Assembly: GCF_018070345.1 (NCBI RefSeq)
Contig: NZ_JAGPXX010000008.1
Coordinates: forward strand, 186,001-250,000
Direction of reading: 5' to 3'
Length of the DNA stretch: 64,000 nucleotides
DNA from: Streptomyces sp. F63
Lineage (GTDB): Bacteria; Actinomycetota; Actinomycetes; Streptomycetales; Streptomycetaceae
A program made the translations under genes and the position numbers. How positions within the stretch are numbered: the stretch's first letter is position 1; each line of letters begins with the position of its first letter. A model generated the notes under the pieces. The model saw nothing but the letters and a program-made list of their open reading frames with translations, was not told the origin of the DNA and ran no database searches. Positions 1 through 11,100 of the stretch are shown piece by piece.

Positions 1-421
1 CGGCCGCCTGCTCGGCCGCGCTGCCCTCCTCGGGCCTGAGCGCGTAGGCGCCCTTCTTGTCGAAGCCGAGCGGGTTGACGCAGTCCACGACGAGCTTGCC
101 CGCGAGCTCGCCGCGGAGCTCCGCGAGGGTCGCCGCGTGTCCGTCCCACGGCACCGCGACGATCACGACGTCACTGCGCCGGGCGCACTCGGCGTTGCCC
201 GCGCCCTCGACGCCGTGACCGAGCTCACGGGCGGCGGTCTCCGCCCGCTCGGCGGACCGGGAGCCGATGATCACCTTCTGCCCCGCCCGGGCCAGCCGGT
301 AGGCGAGGCCGCGGCCCTGGTCGCCCGTGCCGCCGAGGACGCCGACCACCAGGCCCGAGACGTCGGGGAGCTCCCAGGGGTCCTTGGCGGGGGCCTTCTG
401 CGCTGCGTCGGTGGAGTTCAT
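1..421 (-). CDS. npdG: NADPH-dependent F420 reductase (partial)
   Basis: The first 140 residues are present; the C-terminus lies beyond base 1. This is a cytosolic Rossmann-fold enzyme of the Fno/NpdG family, which moves hydride between NADP(H) and coenzyme F420. The dinucleotide-binding loop VLGGTGDQGRG is at residues 28-38, followed by the IIGSRSAERA stretch that forms the NADP phosphate pocket in this family, then VVIVAVPWDGH and VVDCVNPLGFDKKG. The ATG at 421 opens a Ser/Asp/Lys-rich N-terminal extension of about 20 residues, as is common in actinobacterial copies. It is divergent from the next gene. F420 biology is general in Streptomyces, so this is probably a housekeeping gene rather than part of the cellulase locus. 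Confidence 0.9.
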   Translation of the reverse strand, partial: MNSTDAAQKAPAKDPWELPDVSGLVVGVLGGTGDQGRGLAYRLARAGQKVIIGSRSAERAETAARELGHGVEGAGNAECARRSDVVIVAVPWDGHAATLAELRGELAGKLVVDCVNPLGFDKKGAYALRPEEGSAAEQAA

Positions 422-560
422 GACAGCGATCCTGTCACACCCGTCCCGGCACTTCGACACCCCCGGTTCTCCCCTCCGGGGCCCCCGGGGACCACCTTTT
501 CGGGGGAAGTCCGCCCGGCCGGCGGGCGGAGGGTTCCGCGGCTGGTACAGGATGCGCGCC

Positions 561-1196
561 ATGGACGCCGTACGCGTGGCCCTGCTCCGCGAAGTGCTCG
601 CCGGGACCGCCTGGCTGGACGCCACCCGGCGGTTCGCCGGGGCGCTGCGGCACTGTGTCGACCGGCGCGGCGGCGGACTGCTGCTGACGGGCGGCGCGGA
701 GTACGAGCCCTGGCACCTGGCCGCCCACCTCGACGACGAGGCGGCCTGGTCCGGACTGCCGCAGCTCTCTCCCACGCTGGTGCGGCACCGGGTGCGGCCG
801 GGAGAGCCCGCCCACCTGGCGGTCGGGCCCGCCCGGCTGGAGGCGGTGCGGCGGGGCGAGACCCTGCTGGTCGTCACACCGGAAGCACCGGGAGAGCACC
901 TGCTGGAGCGGGTGCGCGGCGCCCGCCGCGCCGGGGCGACCGTGCTGGCCGTGGACGGCGGTGACCGTGACCTGCGGTCGCTGGCGCACGAGACGCTGAC
1001 CGCCCCGGGCGCCGGGGCGGGGACGGCGGCGGGGACGGTGCCGGCCGCGGTGCTGGGCCTCGACACCGTGCAGCATCTGGTGAGCGCGGCGGCCGGGGAG
1101 AACGGTCTGCCCGGGCCGCGCGGCCGGCGCCGCTTCCGGGACCGGCTCTCCCGGCTCGCGGGGGAACTGCTGACCCCGCCACCGGCCCGCTGGTAG
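561..1196 (+). CDS. Conserved actinobacterial protein, SIS-like
   Basis: A 211-residue protein of unknown function. The middle has an alternating strand/helix pattern (ETLLVVTP, then RRAGATVLAVDGG, then SLAHETLTAP) that resembles sugar-isomerase (SIS) domains, and it ends with an Arg-rich helix. I see no catalytic signature, signal peptide or membrane segment. The ATG at 561 is preceded by AGGA at a spacing of eight bases; an in-frame ATG at 552 is possible but has a poorer ribosome site. It is divergent from the F420 reductase. The assignment as a real gene rests on codon usage and the strict G/C third positions; the SIS resemblance is inference. Confidence 0.65.
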   Translation: MDAVRVALLREVLAGTAWLDATRRFAGALRHCVDRRGGGLLLTGGAEYEPWHLAAHLDDEAAWSGLPQLSPTLVRHRVRPGEPAHLAVGPARLEAVRRGETLLVVTPEAPGEHLLERVRGARRAGATVLAVDGGDRDLRSLAHETLTAPGAGAGTAAGTVPAAVLGLDTVQHLVSAAAGENGLPGPRGRRRFRDRLSRLAGELLTPPPARW

Positions 1197-1249
1197 ACCG
1201 CCCGGGCGCCGTCCGCACCGCCCGCACCGTCCGCCGGTCGGGCGCCCGC

Positions 1250-1513
1250 TCAGCCCCGCCCGGGGCCCGGGCCGTTCGCCGTCCCGTCACCGTCACCGTC
1301 ACCGTCGCCGTCGTGCCAGCGCGGGTCGGTCTCCCACTCGGTGTTGCGCTCCGCCGCCGTCTCCATCGCGTGCTCGGCCTCGGGCCGGGTCGCGTACGGG
1401 CCCATGCGGTCCTTGGCCGGGCACTCGGGCCCCTCCTCGACCTTCCCGTGCTTCAGGCAGTAGTACCACTCACCCGCCTTGCCGGCCGGACGGTTCCTGC
1501 TGAACAGCGCCAT
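1250..1513 (-). CDS. Small conserved hypothetical protein with Asp-Gly repeat tail
   Basis: An 87-residue soluble protein. The N-terminal part ([20 protein letters not shown], then [20 protein letters not shown]) contains two cysteines about 14 residues apart, a short Trp-Tyr-Tyr strand and a helix rich in Ala and Glu. The C-terminus ends in an (Asp-Gly)5 run encoded by a hexanucleotide-like repeat at about 1284-1313. The ATG at 1513 has GAGGAGAGG nine bases upstream. It is convergent with the preceding gene and divergent from methionine aminopeptidase. I recognise the general type as a small Streptomyces protein, possibly SPOR-like in its repeat-free part, but can assign no function. Confidence 0.7.
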   Translation of the reverse strand: MALFSRNRPAGKAGEWYYCLKHGKVEEGPECPAKDRMGPYATRPEAEHAMETAAERNTEWETDPRWHDGDGDGDGDGTANGPGPGRG

Positions 1514-1614
1514 CGAAGGGCTCCTCTCCTCGCGGCCGCTCCCGGCCGCCGCCGGCGGCCGTCGGGCCGCTCTGCCGCTCATGTTGCCCGAGCGGCCGCG
1601 GATACACTCGCTGC

Positions 1615-2472
1615 ATGTCTGGCCAGTCGCTCCTTGTCCCCGGGACGTTGTCCCCCCGCCGTTCCGTGCCCGCCTCCATTCCGCGCCCCGAGTACGTGGG
1701 CAAGGACGCCCCCGCCCCGTACACCGGGTCCGAGGTGCAGGACGCCGAAACGATCGAGCGCATGCGGACCGCGGGGCGCATCGCGGCCCGTGCGATGGAG
1801 GAGGCCGCCCAGCACATCGCACCGGGTGTCACCACCGATGAACTGGACCGGGTGGCGCACGCGTACATGTGCGACCACGGCGCCTACCCCTCGACGCTCG
1901 GCTACCGGGGCTACCCCAAGTCGCTCTGCGCCTCCGTCAACGAGGTCATCTGCCACGGCATCCCCGACTCGACCGTGCTGCGCGACGGGGACATCGTCAA
2001 TCTCGACGTCACGGCCTACATCGGCGGCGTGCACGGCGACAACAACGCCACCTACCTCTGCGGCGACGTGGACGAGGAGTCCCGGCTGCTGGTGGAGCGA
2101 ACCCGGGAGGCCCTGAACCGCGCGATCAAGGCGGTGCGGCCCGGCCGGCAGATCAACGTCGTCGGGCGGGTCATCGAGTCCTACGCCAAGCGCTTCGGCT
2201 ACGGCGTGGTCCGGGACTTCACCGGGCACGGCATCAACAGTTCCTTCCACTCCGGCCTGATCGTCCCGCACTACGACAGCCCGCACGCGACCACGGTGAT
2301 GCGGCCCGGGATGACCTTCACCATCGAGCCGATGCTGACGCTCGGCACCCACGAGTACGACATGTGGGAGGACGGCTGGACCGTGGTCACCAAGGACCGG
2401 AAGCGCACGGCCCAGTTCGAGCACACGCTCGTGGTGACGGAGTCCGGGGCGGAGGTTCTGACGCTGCCCTGA
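1615..2472 (+). CDS. map: Methionine aminopeptidase, type I
   Basis: Cytosolic metalloprotease that removes the initiator methionine from nascent proteins. The 285-residue sequence carries the full pita-bread fold with all five metal ligands: Asp131 (in NLDVTAY), Asp142 (in GDNNAT), His205 (in TGHGI), Glu238 (in IEPML) and Glu269 (in FEHT). The substrate-binding ICHGIP motif is at residues 112-117. An N-terminal extension of about 40 residues containing a Pro-rich [16 protein letters not shown] segment precedes the catalytic domain, as in actinobacterial MetAP type Ic enzymes. Streptomyces usually carry several map genes, so this may not be the essential copy. The gene is monocistronic and convergent with GH48. 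Confidence 0.95.
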   Translation: MSGQSLLVPGTLSPRRSVPASIPRPEYVGKDAPAPYTGSEVQDAETIERMRTAGRIAARAMEEAAQHIAPGVTTDELDRVAHAYMCDHGAYPSTLGYRGYPKSLCASVNEVICHGIPDSTVLRDGDIVNLDVTAYIGGVHGDNNATYLCGDVDEESRLLVERTREALNRAIKAVRPGRQINVVGRVIESYAKRFGYGVVRDFTGHGINSSFHSGLIVPHYDSPHATTVMRPGMTFTIEPMLTLGTHEYDMWEDGWTVVTKDRKRTAQFEHTLVVTESGAEVLTLP

Positions 2473-2517
2473 GCCGGTTGCGGCTCCCCCGTCGCGCGCC
2501 CCCCCCCCCGCCCCCCC
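2471..2517. terminator. Weak hairpin followed by poly-C tracts
   Basis: GAGCC-ggttgc-GGCTC (2471-2486) forms a short hairpin overlapping the map stop codon, followed by runs of 11 C (2499-2509) and 7 C (2511-2517). It separates the convergent map and GH48 genes. The stem is short, so terminator function is uncertain, and the homopolymers are possible sequencing-error sites. Confidence 0.35.
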
Positions 2518-2526
2518 GCGTCCGGA

Positions 2527-5139
2527 TCATCCGAACAGGGCGTCGTGCGCGGCGAACGCCGTGGCGATCTCCGTCTGGGCCCAGTAGCGGTGGTACGTGA
2601 ACTCCGGCGCGGAGCCGCCGTTCAGGTACTGCTGCACCTTCGGGAAGTCGGGGTCGCTCTCGTAGAAGGAGCGGATCGACAGGAAGGTGGAGTCCGAGTT
2701 GATCGCGTCACCGTTGGGCATGGTGCCCGTCCAGCCGCTGGGGACGTAGAGCTTGTCCTCGCCGGAGGTGACCTCGAACCGGTTGTAGTCCTTGCGGACC
2801 TCGGGAACGGTGATGCCCAGGTCGTCCTTGTGCGCGAGCATCCCGTCGAGCAGGGCCTCGCCGGCCTCCCTGGCCTCCGCGTCGCCGGAGCCGGCGGCGT
2901 AGTACAGCAGGGTCTTGGCGAAGGAGGCGGCCACACCGACGTCGTTGGTGTGGTTCAGGACCTCGACGTGCAGGCCGCTGTTGCTGCCCGGGTTGGAGGC
3001 GTTCCAGGTGTCGGGCTGCCCGCTCCACTCCAGGTCGGACGGGATCTGATAGTTGCCCGTGCCGTCGATGGTGGAGTTCTCCAGGGCCCAGTCGACCCAC
3101 TTGTCCATGATCTTCCCGGCGCGCTCGTCACCGGTCTCGGCGTACAGCTCGGCCGTGCGCTGCAGGCCCCAGACCTGGAAGCCGAACCAGCGGTTGGACG
3201 GCGGGTCGTGCCAGACGGGCTGCCAGTCGTAGTACATGCCGTAGAAGGTGGAGGAGTTCGACGGCGGGCTGGCGTACTGGCCGTCCCAGCTGTTGGTGGC
3301 ACCGCCCGCGATGCCGCCCTCGGCGGACTGCAGCCACTGCAGGAACTCCAGCTGCCGGTCGAGGCTCTTGGCCCAGTCGGCCTGGCCGGAGGAGGACTTC
3401 GGCCTCATGTCCGGGTCCTCGGCCAGGGCGTAGGCGGCCATCGGGTTCTGGTAGCCCTGGTGGGCCGCGCCGTCACCGATGCGCCAGGCCCACGGGTACT
3501 GGGCGTCCGAGTTGGCGCCGCCCCAGGCGTAGTACCAGGACATCAGGTAGTGGGCGCTGTCCTTGCCGCTGCCCGCGGGGCAGGAGGGGCTGGTGCAGTT
3601 GCCGATCTTCTTGAAGTACTTGTCGAACATGGCGTAGCGCAGGTAGTCGCCCATCTTGACGGCCTTGGCCACCACGTCGGAGACCTCGCCGGCCTTGCCC
3701 TGCTCCTCGGCGTACTTCTTGGCCTGGTAGGCCACCTGCACCGCACGCGCGTCGGCGTCCGGGGCGTTGGTGTACTTCCACTGCTTGGAGTACGACGCGT
3801 CGTCGGTGAAGAGGTCGAGGAAGCCGTTCTCCCCGCCGTGCGCGAAGGTGTCGCAGGAGGGCTGCGTCACCGTCTCCCAGACGGACTCCTGCGAGCCGCG
3901 CTGGAAGGTGTTGATGAACGCGGGCGCCGTCTCGCCGTCGCCGCAGAAGCCGAAGCCGTACGTGTTGTCCACGTCCAGCAGCCAGTGCATGCCGTAGATC
4001 TCGTCGGTGCCGTAGGCCGACTTGAGCTCGGCGGCGATCGGGTCCCGGCCGACGGAGACGCCGGAGTCGAGCTTCGCCGGGTAGCTGGTCGGGCTCGGGT
4101 GCTCGGGCGCGTAGGTGGCCGGCTTGCTCGCGTCGTACGCGGCGTTGGTCGGCTGGTCCTCGGTGCCCGGGACGGCGAACTCCTCCAGCGACGCCCAGGC
4201 GTCGTTGAACGGTCCCCAGTCCTCGGTGATCCGGCCGTACTCGGACTCCAGCCACAGGTAGTAGCTGAACGCCTCGGAGGTCGTCTCGTGGCCGTGGTCC
4301 GGCGCCTCGACGATCAGCGTCTCGATGGCGTGGTACGGCACCTTCAGGCCGTTGAAGGTGCGGTAGTAGCCGCTCGACGGGTCGTTGATCTTGTTGTACA
4401 GGTCGAGGAAGTCCTGCTGGTACTCCGAGGCCTGCGGCGCGATCTCCTGGACCGGCACGGAGCCGGCCTCGTGGCCCGCCGCGGTCGCCTTGAAGACGGC
4501 CTTGCCGAGGTCACCGGTGGTGTCCGCGGAGTTGACGGGCACCTGCTGGACGCGGTCCCAGTTCTCCGGCGTGAACGTCAGCTCCGACTTCGCCGCGCTG
4601 ATGTCCTTGGTACCGGAGGCCCGTTCCAGCGTCACCCGCACGTCCGAGGACGGCTTGGCGGACAGCTTGAGGCCGACGGTGGTCTCCCCGCCCTGCTTCA
4701 CCTGCCGGGCCACGGGGGAGGCGATCACGGCCGGCTTCTCCAGGACGTTGACCAGGGACGGGTGCGAGCCGGCCGGCTTGCCGTCCTTGCCGTACGCCTT
4801 GGCGGTGATGGAGTACTGGCCCTCGGGGGCGTTCTTCCACTCCCCCTCGAAGGGGGCCTCGGTGTCGGTGGCCAGCAGCTTGCTGTCCGCGTAGAACTCG
4901 ACCTTGGCGACGTCCCCGGTGGTCTTCGCCTTCAGCGGCACGCCCTCCGGGGCCAGCGCGTAGTTGTCCGCGCCCGTCTCGGAGGAGGTGAGCGCGACGC
5001 CGATGGCCTTGGCCTCGGCGGATCCGGCGGCCTCGGAGGCAAAGGTCGTCCCCGGCACCACCCCCGCGACGAGAGCGGCGAGGGCGAGTCCTCCCGTGAC
5101 CGGGCCGGGCCGTAACCTGCGCCGTAGGTGTGATCTCAT
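2527..5139 (-). CDS. Secreted GH48 reducing-end cellobiohydrolase
   Basis: Processive exocellulase that releases cellobiose from the reducing ends of cellulose. The 870-residue precursor starts with a Sec-type signal (Arg-rich, then GGLALAALVAGVVPG). Next is an Ig-like domain (about 50-135, VEFYADSKLLATDTEAPFEG), a second beta-sandwich module (about 138-232, ASPVARQVKQGGETTVGLKL) and the GH48 catalytic domain (about 239-870). The family acid lies in HETTSEA (Glu289); SYYLWLESEYG, WLLDVDNTYGFG and YYDWQPVWHDPPSNRWFG are hallmark GH48 segments. No CBM2 is present, although Streptomyces GH48 proteins usually have one. ATG 5139 was chosen over an in-frame start at 5220 because AGAGAGGAA lies just upstream and the signal peptide begins there. 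A CebR-like operator and promoter lie at 5473-5523. Confidence 0.95.
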   Translation of the reverse strand: MRSHLRRRLRPGPVTGGLALAALVAGVVPGTTFASEAAGSAEAKAIGVALTSSETGADNYALAPEGVPLKAKTTGDVAKVEFYADSKLLATDTEAPFEGEWKNAPEGQYSITAKAYGKDGKPAGSHPSLVNVLEKPAVIASPVARQVKQGGETTVGLKLSAKPSSDVRVTLERASGTKDISAAKSELTFTPENWDRVQQVPVNSADTTGDLGKAVFKATAAGHEAGSVPVQEIAPQASEYQQDFLDLYNKINDPSSGYYRTFNGLKVPYHAIETLIVEAPDHGHETTSEAFSYYLWLESEYGRITEDWGPFNDAWASLEEFAVPGTEDQPTNAAYDASKPATYAPEHPSPTSYPAKLDSGVSVGRDPIAAELKSAYGTDEIYGMHWLLDVDNTYGFGFCGDGETAPAFINTFQRGSQESVWETVTQPSCDTFAHGGENGFLDLFTDDASYSKQWKYTNAPDADARAVQVAYQAKKYAEEQGKAGEVSDVVAKAVKMGDYLRYAMFDKYFKKIGNCTSPSCPAGSGKDSAHYLMSWYYAWGGANSDAQYPWAWRIGDGAAHQGYQNPMAAYALAEDPDMRPKSSSGQADWAKSLDRQLEFLQWLQSAEGGIAGGATNSWDGQYASPPSNSSTFYGMYYDWQPVWHDPPSNRWFGFQVWGLQRTAELYAETGDERAGKIMDKWVDWALENSTIDGTGNYQIPSDLEWSGQPDTWNASNPGSNSGLHVEVLNHTNDVGVAASFAKTLLYYAAGSGDAEAREAGEALLDGMLAHKDDLGITVPEVRKDYNRFEVTSGEDKLYVPSGWTGTMPNGDAINSDSTFLSIRSFYESDPDFPKVQQYLNGGSAPEFTYHRYWAQTEIATAFAAHDALFG

Positions 5140-5472
5140 GGCCTGCTGGTTCCTCTCTGTCACATGGTGTGGGGCCATATGTGGGGGCATGGAGGGATGC
5201 TGCGGGGCGGGCAGGGGCACGCCCGTCCGGGGCGTGCCGTCACCCGTGGATCCGGCCCCGTGAGTGGGCTGTGCGGTGCGGTGCGGCCACTCACGGGGCC
5301 GGCGATCGTGGGGGCGGAGCGGCCCCGGCGCCGTGGGGTCGGGACGGCGCGGGTGGGGCCGGGGGTGGGGGGTGCGCGGCTCGGATCCGCGGTCGCTCGC
5401 ACTGTGCCGTCGACAACGGCTTCCCGGGAGCCGGACGGGGGGTGGGGGTGGTCAGCTCTCGGCACGGTGCAC

Positions 5473-5486
5473 TGAAACCGCTTCCA
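5473..5486. promoter_or_regulatory. CebR-like operator of GH48
   Basis: TGAAACCGCTTCCA differs at two positions from the palindrome TGGAAGCGCTTCCA found before the adjacent GH6 gene. It lies just downstream of the putative GH48 -10 element, where a repressor would block initiation. Confidence 0.6.
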
Positions 5487-5494
5487 GTGCCGGG

Positions 5495-5523
5495 ACTGTA
5501 GCGGTCGCACCGGTCGGTGAAAA
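5495..5523 (-). promoter_or_regulatory. Putative GH48 promoter
   Basis: On the minus strand, TTTTCA (5523-5518) and TACAGT (5500-5495) are separated by exactly 17 bases and read toward GH48, with the CebR-like site directly downstream. The leader to the ATG would be about 350 bases, which is long. Confidence 0.45.
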
Positions 5524-5717
5524 CCCTTACTCGCCAGTCCAGTTGGACAAAGTGACCGAGCGTGTTCCACACCAGGCCGTTCACCAGCGCTTTTGTTGAC
5601 ACTGCGACGGAAATCTCGCGGCCCGCGCCGCCCGGCCCCCAACCACCGTCTCTGACCTGCGCGTTGAGAAGTGGCCCGCGCCGCTCCTATTGACAGCGCC
5701 CTCACCCGCACTCACTC

Positions 5718-5731
5718 TAAGAGCGCTCCCA
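5718..5731. promoter_or_regulatory. Second CebR-like site in the GH48-GH6 spacer
   Basis: TAAGAGCGCTCCCA matches the CebR/CelR operator TGGGAGCGCTCCCA at 12 of 14 positions. It is 578 bases from the GH48 start and over 1 kb from GH6, so which promoter it serves is unclear. Confidence 0.5.
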
Positions 5732-6700
5732 GGTCCGATGGGCAACGCAGCCGGCCCGCCGGCAGGCGGGCGCTCCGCCGCCGACGCGAGTCCGGGTGAC
5801 CGCACCCGGCACGGCGGACGGAGCGGACGGGGAGCGGTTACCCGGCCCGGAGTCCGGCCCTCCGCACACCGGCCGCCCGTACCACCGCACCTCCCCGTAC
5901 CACCGCACCTCCCCGCACCACGAGCACCGCCCCGCCACCCCGGCACCGCACATCCGCAGCAGCACCCCGCCCCCACCCGCCCCGCACCGCCCGCAAGCAG
6001 CACCCCCCACCCGTACCGCCCGCACCGCGAGCACGGAGGCTTGCAGATGACCCCCCACCCGACAGCGGACGGGGGACGGACCGCCGAGACGGCGGCCCCG
6101 TCCTCCGTGGCGCTGACGGCAGCCGCGCCGGTCCGGAGCGCCGGCGCACCGGCCGGGGCGGGGCGGCGCGGGTGCGGGTGCGGGGGTCTGCTGCCCCGGC
6201 CGGCCCGGCCGCACCGGGAAGCCCCCGTGCGGCGGGGACCGTCCGACCCGAGCTCCGGCACGGCCGCCCCCCGCCCGGCCCGTGCCGGCCCGGGCGGCCG
6301 GGCGGCGCGCACCCCGGCCCTTCGCGGCCGGACGCCGGTCACCGTCCCGGCGGGTGCCGCGCCGCCCGCGCCGCCCACCCCGCGGTCTCGGCCCCGCCGG
6401 CCGGGACCGCCGTGTCCCCACCTGTCCGTGACGCACCCCCGGTCCGGGACCGCCGGCACCGCCGGCACCGCCGGGCACCGCCGGGCACCGTCGGCAGCGT
6501 CCCGGCCACCGCCCCCTCCATGGGCCGGCCCCGCGTTCGCGCGGCGCGCCTCCCTCGCACCCGGCCCGTGTCCGGCGCCCGGCGCCACCCCCCGCCCACC
6601 GGAGGCACACCGGCCCCACCGGCCCGCTGCCCTCCGGCCCCCGCACCCTCCGGGAGGGCTCCACGCACCCCCGCTCCTCCGGCTCACGTTCCGCCCCTGA

Positions 6701-8307
<1,607 letters not shown>

Positions 8308-8972
8308 ATTCGCGGGACCGCCCGGAGGACCACACGACCCGCATTTCCGCCGCATGAATACCCTGGCTGGTCCGCTGTTCTCCGGTGGCACCGCCAACGG
8401 TGTCACCGGAAAAGCGGATGGAAAAGCGGATGGAAAAGCCGTTCGGGGAATCCGGCTCCCCGTAGAAGTACCGGGGCCGGGCCCGTCGTCCGGAGTCCCG
8501 GAACCAGTACCCTCCCCGGCCCCGACCCCGTTCCGCCGCTGCGCGGCACCGTCCCGCCGGCCGCCTTCAGGGACCGCCGGGCCCCCGCGCGCGGCGCGAT
8601 CGGAAGGGGCCGTCCGGACCGCGGCCGACGCCTTCCGCACCGCCCCGCCGGGAGCGGTGATCCGCCGCCCCGGGCGGCTGTGACCAGCCCGGACAGCACG
8701 CCCGCGGCACGGAAGGCGGCCGCGGGAGGCCACTCCCGGGCTCCCCGGGCGGGCCGGGCGCCATGCCGGCCGGCCCGCCCGGGGACTCCCTCGACGCCCA
8801 CCGCCGGCCGTCTCCGCCGCCGGCCTCCGGGCTCCTCCACACGACGCCGTGCGCAGTGCCGGAATGCCCGCCGGCACAGAGGGACCGAGCGGTGCGCACC
8901 CCACGCCCGTCATAATGCCGGGGCGTTGTTTCGCCCATGCGGCGGTCATGGAAATTCCATGTGTCAAAGACC

Positions 8973-9001
8973 TTCTCAGTTTGTCCCGCCACTGGTAGCG
9001 T
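8973..9001 (+). promoter_or_regulatory. Putative promoter of GH6 cellobiohydrolase
   Basis: TTCTCA (8973-8978) and TAGCGT (8996-9001) are 17 bases apart. The perfect CebR palindrome begins nine bases after the -10, that is, over the expected transcription start. Confidence 0.4.
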
Positions 9002-9009
9002 CCTTCGTG

Positions 9010-9023
9010 TGGGAGCGCTCCCA
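9010..9023. promoter_or_regulatory. Perfect CebR/CelR operator
   Basis: TGGGAGCGCTCCCA is an exact match to the established operator of CebR (Streptomyces) and CelR (Thermobifida), LacI-family repressors released by cellobiose or cellotriose. It lies 81 bases upstream of the GH6 cellobiohydrolase ATG. Confidence 0.85.
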
Positions 9024-9103
9024 TTGAGCCACGGCGCTTCCCAGTCCCCCACCGTCTCGCGTCGGCCAACGGCGCCGCGAGATGACACCGAATAGGAGCT
9101 CAG

Positions 9104-10507
9104 ATGACAACCGATTCCCCAGGCGGAATGCGAAATACGCGCTTCCGTCGCGCCGTTACGGCAGTGAGCGCCATGGCGCTCGCCTCCGGTTTCATGATCG
9201 CCGCGGGGAACACGGCGAACGGTGACGAGGCGTCCTCCTCGGCGGCCGCGGCGCGCGTGGACAACCCCTACGAGGGCGCCCAGCTGTACGTGAACGAAGA
9301 CTGGTCCCGGCAGGCGGCGGCGAGCGGCGGCCAGGCCATCGCCGACGAGCCGACCGCCGTATGGCTGGACCGCATCGAGGCGATCGACTCGGGCTCCGCG
9401 GGTGAGAACACCATGGGCCTGCGGGACCACCTCGACGCGGCCCTGGAGCAGGGCGCCAACGCCCTGCAGATGGTCACGTACAACCTCCCCGGCCGGGACT
9501 GCGCCGCGCTCGCCTCCAACGGCCAGCTCGGGCCGGAGGAGATCGACAAGTACAAGAACGAGTTCATCGACCCGATCGCGGAGATCCTGTCGGACCCGAA
9601 GTACGCCGGCATCCGGATCATCAACGTCGTCGAGATCGACTCGCTGCCCAACCTCATCACCAACGTCGGCAGCCGCGAGACGGCCACCCCCGAGTGCGAC
9701 GTGATGAAGCAGAACGGCAACTACGTCAAGGGTGTCGGCTACGCGCTCGCCACCCTGGGCGACATCGAGAACGTCTACAACTACATCGACATCGGCCACC
9801 ACGGCTGGATCGGCTGGGACGACAACTTTGGGCCCACCGCCGAACTGCTGCACGAGGCGGCGACCACCGAGGGCGCCACCGTCGACGACGTCGCGGGCTT
9901 CGCCGCCAACACGGCGAACTACGGCGCCACCGAGGAGCCGTACTTCTCGATCGACGACACCGTCGGCGGCAGGCCGATCCGCGAGGGCTCCAAGTGGGTC
10001 GACTGGAACCGCTACGTCGACGAGCTGTCCTTCTCGCAGGCGTTCCGCGAGGAAGCCGTCTCCGCGGGCTTCAACAGCGATGTCGGTGTCATCATCGACA
10101 CCTCCCGCAACGGCTGGGGCGGCTCCGACCGGCCCACCGGCCCGGGTGACAAGAACGGCACCGCCGACGAGTACGTCGACTCCAGCCGCATCGACCGCCG
10201 CATCCACCTCGGCAACTGGTGCAACCAGGACGGCGCCGGCCTCGGCGAGCGGCCCACCGCCGCGCCCGCTCCCGGCATCGACGCCTACGCGTGGATCAAG
10301 CCTCCGGGCGAGTCGGACGGCTCCAGCGAGGAGATCCCGAACGACGAGGGCAAGGGCTTCGACCGGATGTGCGACCCCACCTACGGGGGGAACCCGCGCA
10401 ACCAGAACAACCCGTCCGGCGCCAAGGGCGGCGCCCCGGTCTCCGGACACTGGTTCCAGGCCCAGTTCGAGGAGCTCATCGAGAACGCCTACCCGCCGGT
10501 CAACTGA
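9104..10507 (+). CDS. Secreted GH6 cellobiohydrolase (non-reducing end)
   Basis: Exo-acting cellulase complementary to GH48, releasing cellobiose from non-reducing chain ends. The 467-residue precursor has a long signal region (RFRRAVTAVSAMALASGF, about 13-35) followed by a GH6 domain from about residue 52. Active-site markers are Asp132 in YNLPGRDCAAL and the acid Asp179 in NVVEIDSLPNL. The long loop regions around IGHHGWIGWDDNFGP and the C-terminal SGHWFQAQFEELIENAYPPVN close the tunnel, as in T. fusca Cel6B. There is no CBM2, although Cel6B-type enzymes normally carry one. ATG 9104 has AGGAG five bases upstream. Transcription probably ends at the hairpin at 10585-10625. Confidence 0.95.
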   Translation: MTTDSPGGMRNTRFRRAVTAVSAMALASGFMIAAGNTANGDEASSSAAAARVDNPYEGAQLYVNEDWSRQAAASGGQAIADEPTAVWLDRIEAIDSGSAGENTMGLRDHLDAALEQGANALQMVTYNLPGRDCAALASNGQLGPEEIDKYKNEFIDPIAEILSDPKYAGIRIINVVEIDSLPNLITNVGSRETATPECDVMKQNGNYVKGVGYALATLGDIENVYNYIDIGHHGWIGWDDNFGPTAELLHEAATTEGATVDDVAGFAANTANYGATEEPYFSIDDTVGGRPIREGSKWVDWNRYVDELSFSQAFREEAVSAGFNSDVGVIIDTSRNGWGGSDRPTGPGDKNGTADEYVDSSRIDRRIHLGNWCNQDGAGLGERPTAAPAPGIDAYAWIKPPGESDGSSEEIPNDEGKGFDRMCDPTYGGNPRNQNNPSGAKGGAPVSGHWFQAQFEELIENAYPPVN

Positions 10508-10584
10508 CCGCGGTCACGCGTGAGCCGAGCGCGGGAGCCCGGTGACCGCCCGGCGGTGACCGCCCGCTTCGGACGAGCAGCCCC

Positions 10585-10625
10585 GAGGGGCCCGGTACGG
10601 CCGACACGGCCGGCCCGGGCCCCTC
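10585..10625 (+). terminator. Hairpin terminator after GH6
   Basis: GAGGGGCCCGG (10585-10595) pairs perfectly with CCGGGCCCCTC (10615-10625), with further pairing possible inside the loop, followed by TTCGT. It lies 78 bases after the GH6 stop. Confidence 0.7.
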
Positions 10626-11100
10626 TTCGTACGCTCCGGCGCTCCCGGACGCCCGCCAGGCCGGGGCCCGGACCGCCTCCGTCCCCGGCTCCGTCCCCGG
10701 GAACGGGCGGGAGCGCGGGGGCGGAGCGGCCGGAGAGCCGGGTGGACACCGGGTGGACCGGGTGAACGGGCCGATCCGGGCGAGCGGCGTGGGCCGGAGC
10801 AGCGGCGTGGGCCGGAGGAGCCGGATGAGCGCACGAGGCGCGTCTTCCGTACCATTCCACGGCGGCGGATCGCTGCCCGCGCGCGGTCCTCCCGGTCCCG
10901 GTCACGGCCGGTCCGCCGGCCGGTCCGTTACCGGCAGAGACCATTGGCCAAGGATAAAGCGGGCAAACGTGAACTGAGTCAAGGATCCCGCTAGCACAGC
11001 GTTATGCTTTCGGTATACGGTGAGCGGCAGGTGGCAGCCCGCCATGCCCCACTCCGGCCCCGCGCCCGGGGCCGCCGATCCCCACCCCGCCGGAGAGGCC
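10626..11100. other. Spacer upstream of the DNA methylase
   Basis: About 475 bases with no supported gene. The last 150 bases are less G+C-rich (AAGGATAAAGCGG, then AGCGTTATGCTTTCGGTATA) and probably hold the methylase promoter, but I cannot define -35/-10 boxes with confidence. Confidence 0.45.

Larger units (their letters stand above)
8308..9103. other. Spacer before GH6 cellobiohydrolase
   Basis: About 800 bases with no credible gene. A 12-base unit GGAAAAGCGGAT is repeated at 8408-8419 and 8420-8431 with a partial third copy to 8440. The 3' end carries the promoter and CebR operator of the next gene. Open frames here lack domains and ribosome sites. Confidence 0.6.

Noticed and set aside
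2527..5139. CBM2 at either end of GH48
   Set aside because: Neither terminus shows the CBM2 Trp/Cys pattern; the N-terminal modules are Ig-like.
5690..6700. 336-aa Pro/Ala/Arg-rich open frame between GH48 and GH6
   Set aside because: Low complexity, no ribosome site or domain, and it runs through operator DNA; typical chance frame in GC-rich sequence.
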